A DNA stretch of 64,000 nucleotides from Balanoglossus misakiensis (Eukaryota > Hemichordata): contig CM082577.2 of assembly GCA_040954595.2 (NCBI GenBank), forward strand, positions 13,082,001 through 13,146,000, written 5' to 3'. Position 1 is the first letter of the stretch, and every line of letters begins with the position of its first letter. A program made the position numbers and the translations under genes. Below, piece by piece: positions 62,228 through 64,000 of the stretch. The notes below the pieces were generated by a model, which saw only the letters and a list, made by a program, of their open reading frames with translations, had not been told where the DNA came from and did no database searches.

Positions 62228-62354
62228 TTCTGGTCACCATTTGTGTTGGCACGATAACTTGAAGAACACGCCAGAAAAAAACAATTATCTTTATTCTCAA
62301 AATTTAGTACTTTTGTTGGAAACTAGTAGTCCATGGGCCAGAGACCGAAACCCT

Positions 62355-62376
62355 CCCCCCCCCCCCCCCCCCCCCC
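62355..62376. repeat. 22-bp poly-C run
   Basis: Uninterrupted C run on the plus strand, 130-150 bp upstream of the tentative first exon. Such runs are often length-variable and prone to sequencing error. Confidence 0.9.
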
Positions 62377-62511
62377 TGGGCAGTTTTGCAGACATATATT
62401 TTTGGAAAGCCTATTTATTCAGCTGTCAGAATCAGGTTGTTTGCACTCATATTAATGGTGGGTGTGGCCGTGAGGAGCGGTTGTCATGGTAACGATAGCA
62501 TAATTTTAGGG

Positions 62512-63850
62512 GTACTCATACAGTTAAAAAATGATATATTTCAGGATCTGAGAAAGCTAGAGAAAAAATTTAAACATTGGGTCTTATAAAGTAGGGTACG
62601 GGCTATCCAATGATTACATGACCGACAAGGTCAGAGGTCAAGTTCATCTTCAAAACGCGGGGTCAAAGTAAAAATTGCGCTATTTTTTGCATATCGATCA
62701 TACATAGTTTTGATTTTCTGGAAAACGGGTTTGCTCGAGGATGTTGTAAATTGGTCATCAGGTAGCATGGAACATTAGGTTTAAGAAAAATAGGCCGATT
62801 TTCGTCTTTGGTTGTAATTTATATTAAAATTCTGTTACCATAACGACGGATAGCAGATTTTGCGAAAATCACAAAAATAAGAATCCTGCTATATCTTTGC
62901 TACCAATTAAGCTTTAGGTAAAATTTAAACACTCAAACTTATAATGTCGGGTGCGATCTTTTCATTGCTAACTTGAACTTTGGGGTTCAAGGTCAAGGTC
63001 ATCCTCAAATTTCAGGTCAAAGTGACAAAATGGACATTATGGATTTTTGTTCAAAATGACATTTTACGGCGAGCGTTTACTAAACACTGTTTGGGTCTAG
63101 AATGCTATAATTTGATCTCCAGATAGACATATGTATTGTTTACAAAGATTTTAATTTGTTTTGCTGTTTACATATACTTAATATGCAAAACCTGCTGTTT
63201 TAATGACAACAAAATGAATGGTAGGAATAGCAAGAGTACTCATACAGTTAAAATGAGATATTTCAAGTTCTGAGAAAGCTAGAGAAAAAATTTAAACATT
63301 GGGTCTTATAAAGTAGGGTACGGGCTATCCAATGATTACATGACCGACAAGGTCAGAGGTCAAGTTCATCTTCAAAACTTGGGGTCAAAGTGAAAATTTC
63401 GCTATTTTTTGCATATCGATCATACATAGTTTTGATTTTCTGGAAAACGGTTTGCTCGAGGAGGTTGTAAATTGGTCATCAGGTAGCATGGAACATTAGG
63501 TTTAAGAAAAATAAGCTGATTCACGTCTTTGATATTAAGTTATATTAAAATTCTGTTACCATAACGACTGATAGAAGATTTTGCGAAATTTCCCAAAATA
63601 AGAAACTTGCTATATCTTTGCTACCAATTAAGCTTTACATAAAATTTAAAAACTCAAACATATAATGTCGGGTGCGAGCTTTTGATTGCTAAATTGAACT
63701 TTGGGGTTCAAGGTCAAGGTCATCCCCAAATTTCGGGTAAAAGTGACAAAATGGGCATTATGGACTTTGTTCAAAATGACATTTTACGGCGAGTTTACTA
63801 CACTGTTTGGATCTAGAATGCTATAAGTTGGTATATTTTGATATTTTAAA
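62512..63850. repeat. 724-bp tandem repeat, two copies
   Basis: Copy 1 is 62512-63235; copy 2 starts at 63236 and runs to about 63850, where similarity fades. Shared landmarks include GTACTCATACAGTTAAAA, GGGCTATCCAATGATTACAT, GCATATCGATCATACATAG and several AAGGTCAAGGTCATC words. No open frame is shared. Unidentified. Confidence 0.85.
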
Positions 63851-64000
63851 TTTAAAGTTCAGGGTCACCTTCAAAAGATGGGGTCAAAATTCAATATCCC
63901 AACTCTAATTAGTGTTGCAGATCTCCCAAGAAAAAAACGAACCCTCTGACTTGGCCATACAACATTTTGTGTCATACACCATTTTAAAGTTAAGTTCTGA
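63850..64000. other. right edge, unassigned
   Basis: AT-rich sequence with another GGTCA-containing word (about 63860-63890), probably related to the repeat beside it. No exon seen. Confidence 0.4.

Noticed and set aside
178-62081. Idea that this is a latrotoxin-type ANK toxin
   Set aside because: Only ANK repeats are visible; no toxin N-terminal domain, and long ANK arrays are common in non-toxin animal proteins.
178-62081. Reading the array as several separate ANK genes, one per module
   Set aside because: No start, stop, polyadenylation or promoter signals seen between modules; phase-0 splice sites continue across every module junction. Transcript data could still change this.

Overview
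The window looks like a stretch of animal nuclear genome: AT-rich, intron-dense, full of short transposon remnants, with GT-AG introns and no bacterial-style coding. The short-word texture and repeat types suggest a marine invertebrate, but I cannot name a phylum from the sequence alone.

Nearly everything coding that I can support belongs to one very large gene on the minus strand, running from about 62.2 kb down past the left edge of the window. It consists of 96 small exons, each encoding almost exactly one ankyrin (ANK) repeat of 29-47 residues, mostly 32-36. Every exon starts and ends at a codon boundary (phase 0) and lacks internal stops. Together they give 3,339 codons, or 3,358 if a tentative 19-codon first exon at 62171-62227 is real. 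The 3' end lies outside the window: the last exon seen (178-294) ends in a good splice donor.

The ANK exons follow a second, higher-order period. Ten exon types, labelled A to J in transcription order, recur in the same order through the whole gene. I number the modules in transcription order: 1 (partial, F-J only, 60365-62081), 2 (54010-60192), 3 (49125-53274), 4 (44614-48392), 5 (40136-43913), 6 (35989-39403), 7 (26481-34595), 8 (17410-26171), 9 (10836-17122) and 10 (178-10361, with one extra exon). Modules 3-6 and the G-J half of module 2 are near-identical at DNA level, introns included, so they are recent tandem duplications of a unit of about 4.5 kb. Modules 7-10 are old and diverged but keep the type order and type-specific residues. 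The same expansion process therefore seems to have acted at least twice, at very different times.

Introns hold many non-autonomous DNA transposons: a 288-bp TTAA-flanked element whose empty site is preserved in the sister copies, a TA-flanked 197-bp element, a 1,080-bp element with long inverted ends, a two-copy MITE family, a 510-bp inverted-repeat element ending 15 bp from a splice donor, and a head-to-tail, possibly Helitron-like, repeat at 21741-24403. That last repeat carries seven exact AGGTCA-A-AGGTCA (DR1) motifs. The right end (62.5-63.9 kb) is a 724-bp tandem repeat. I see no tRNA, rRNA or CRISPR array, and no convincing gene on the plus strand.
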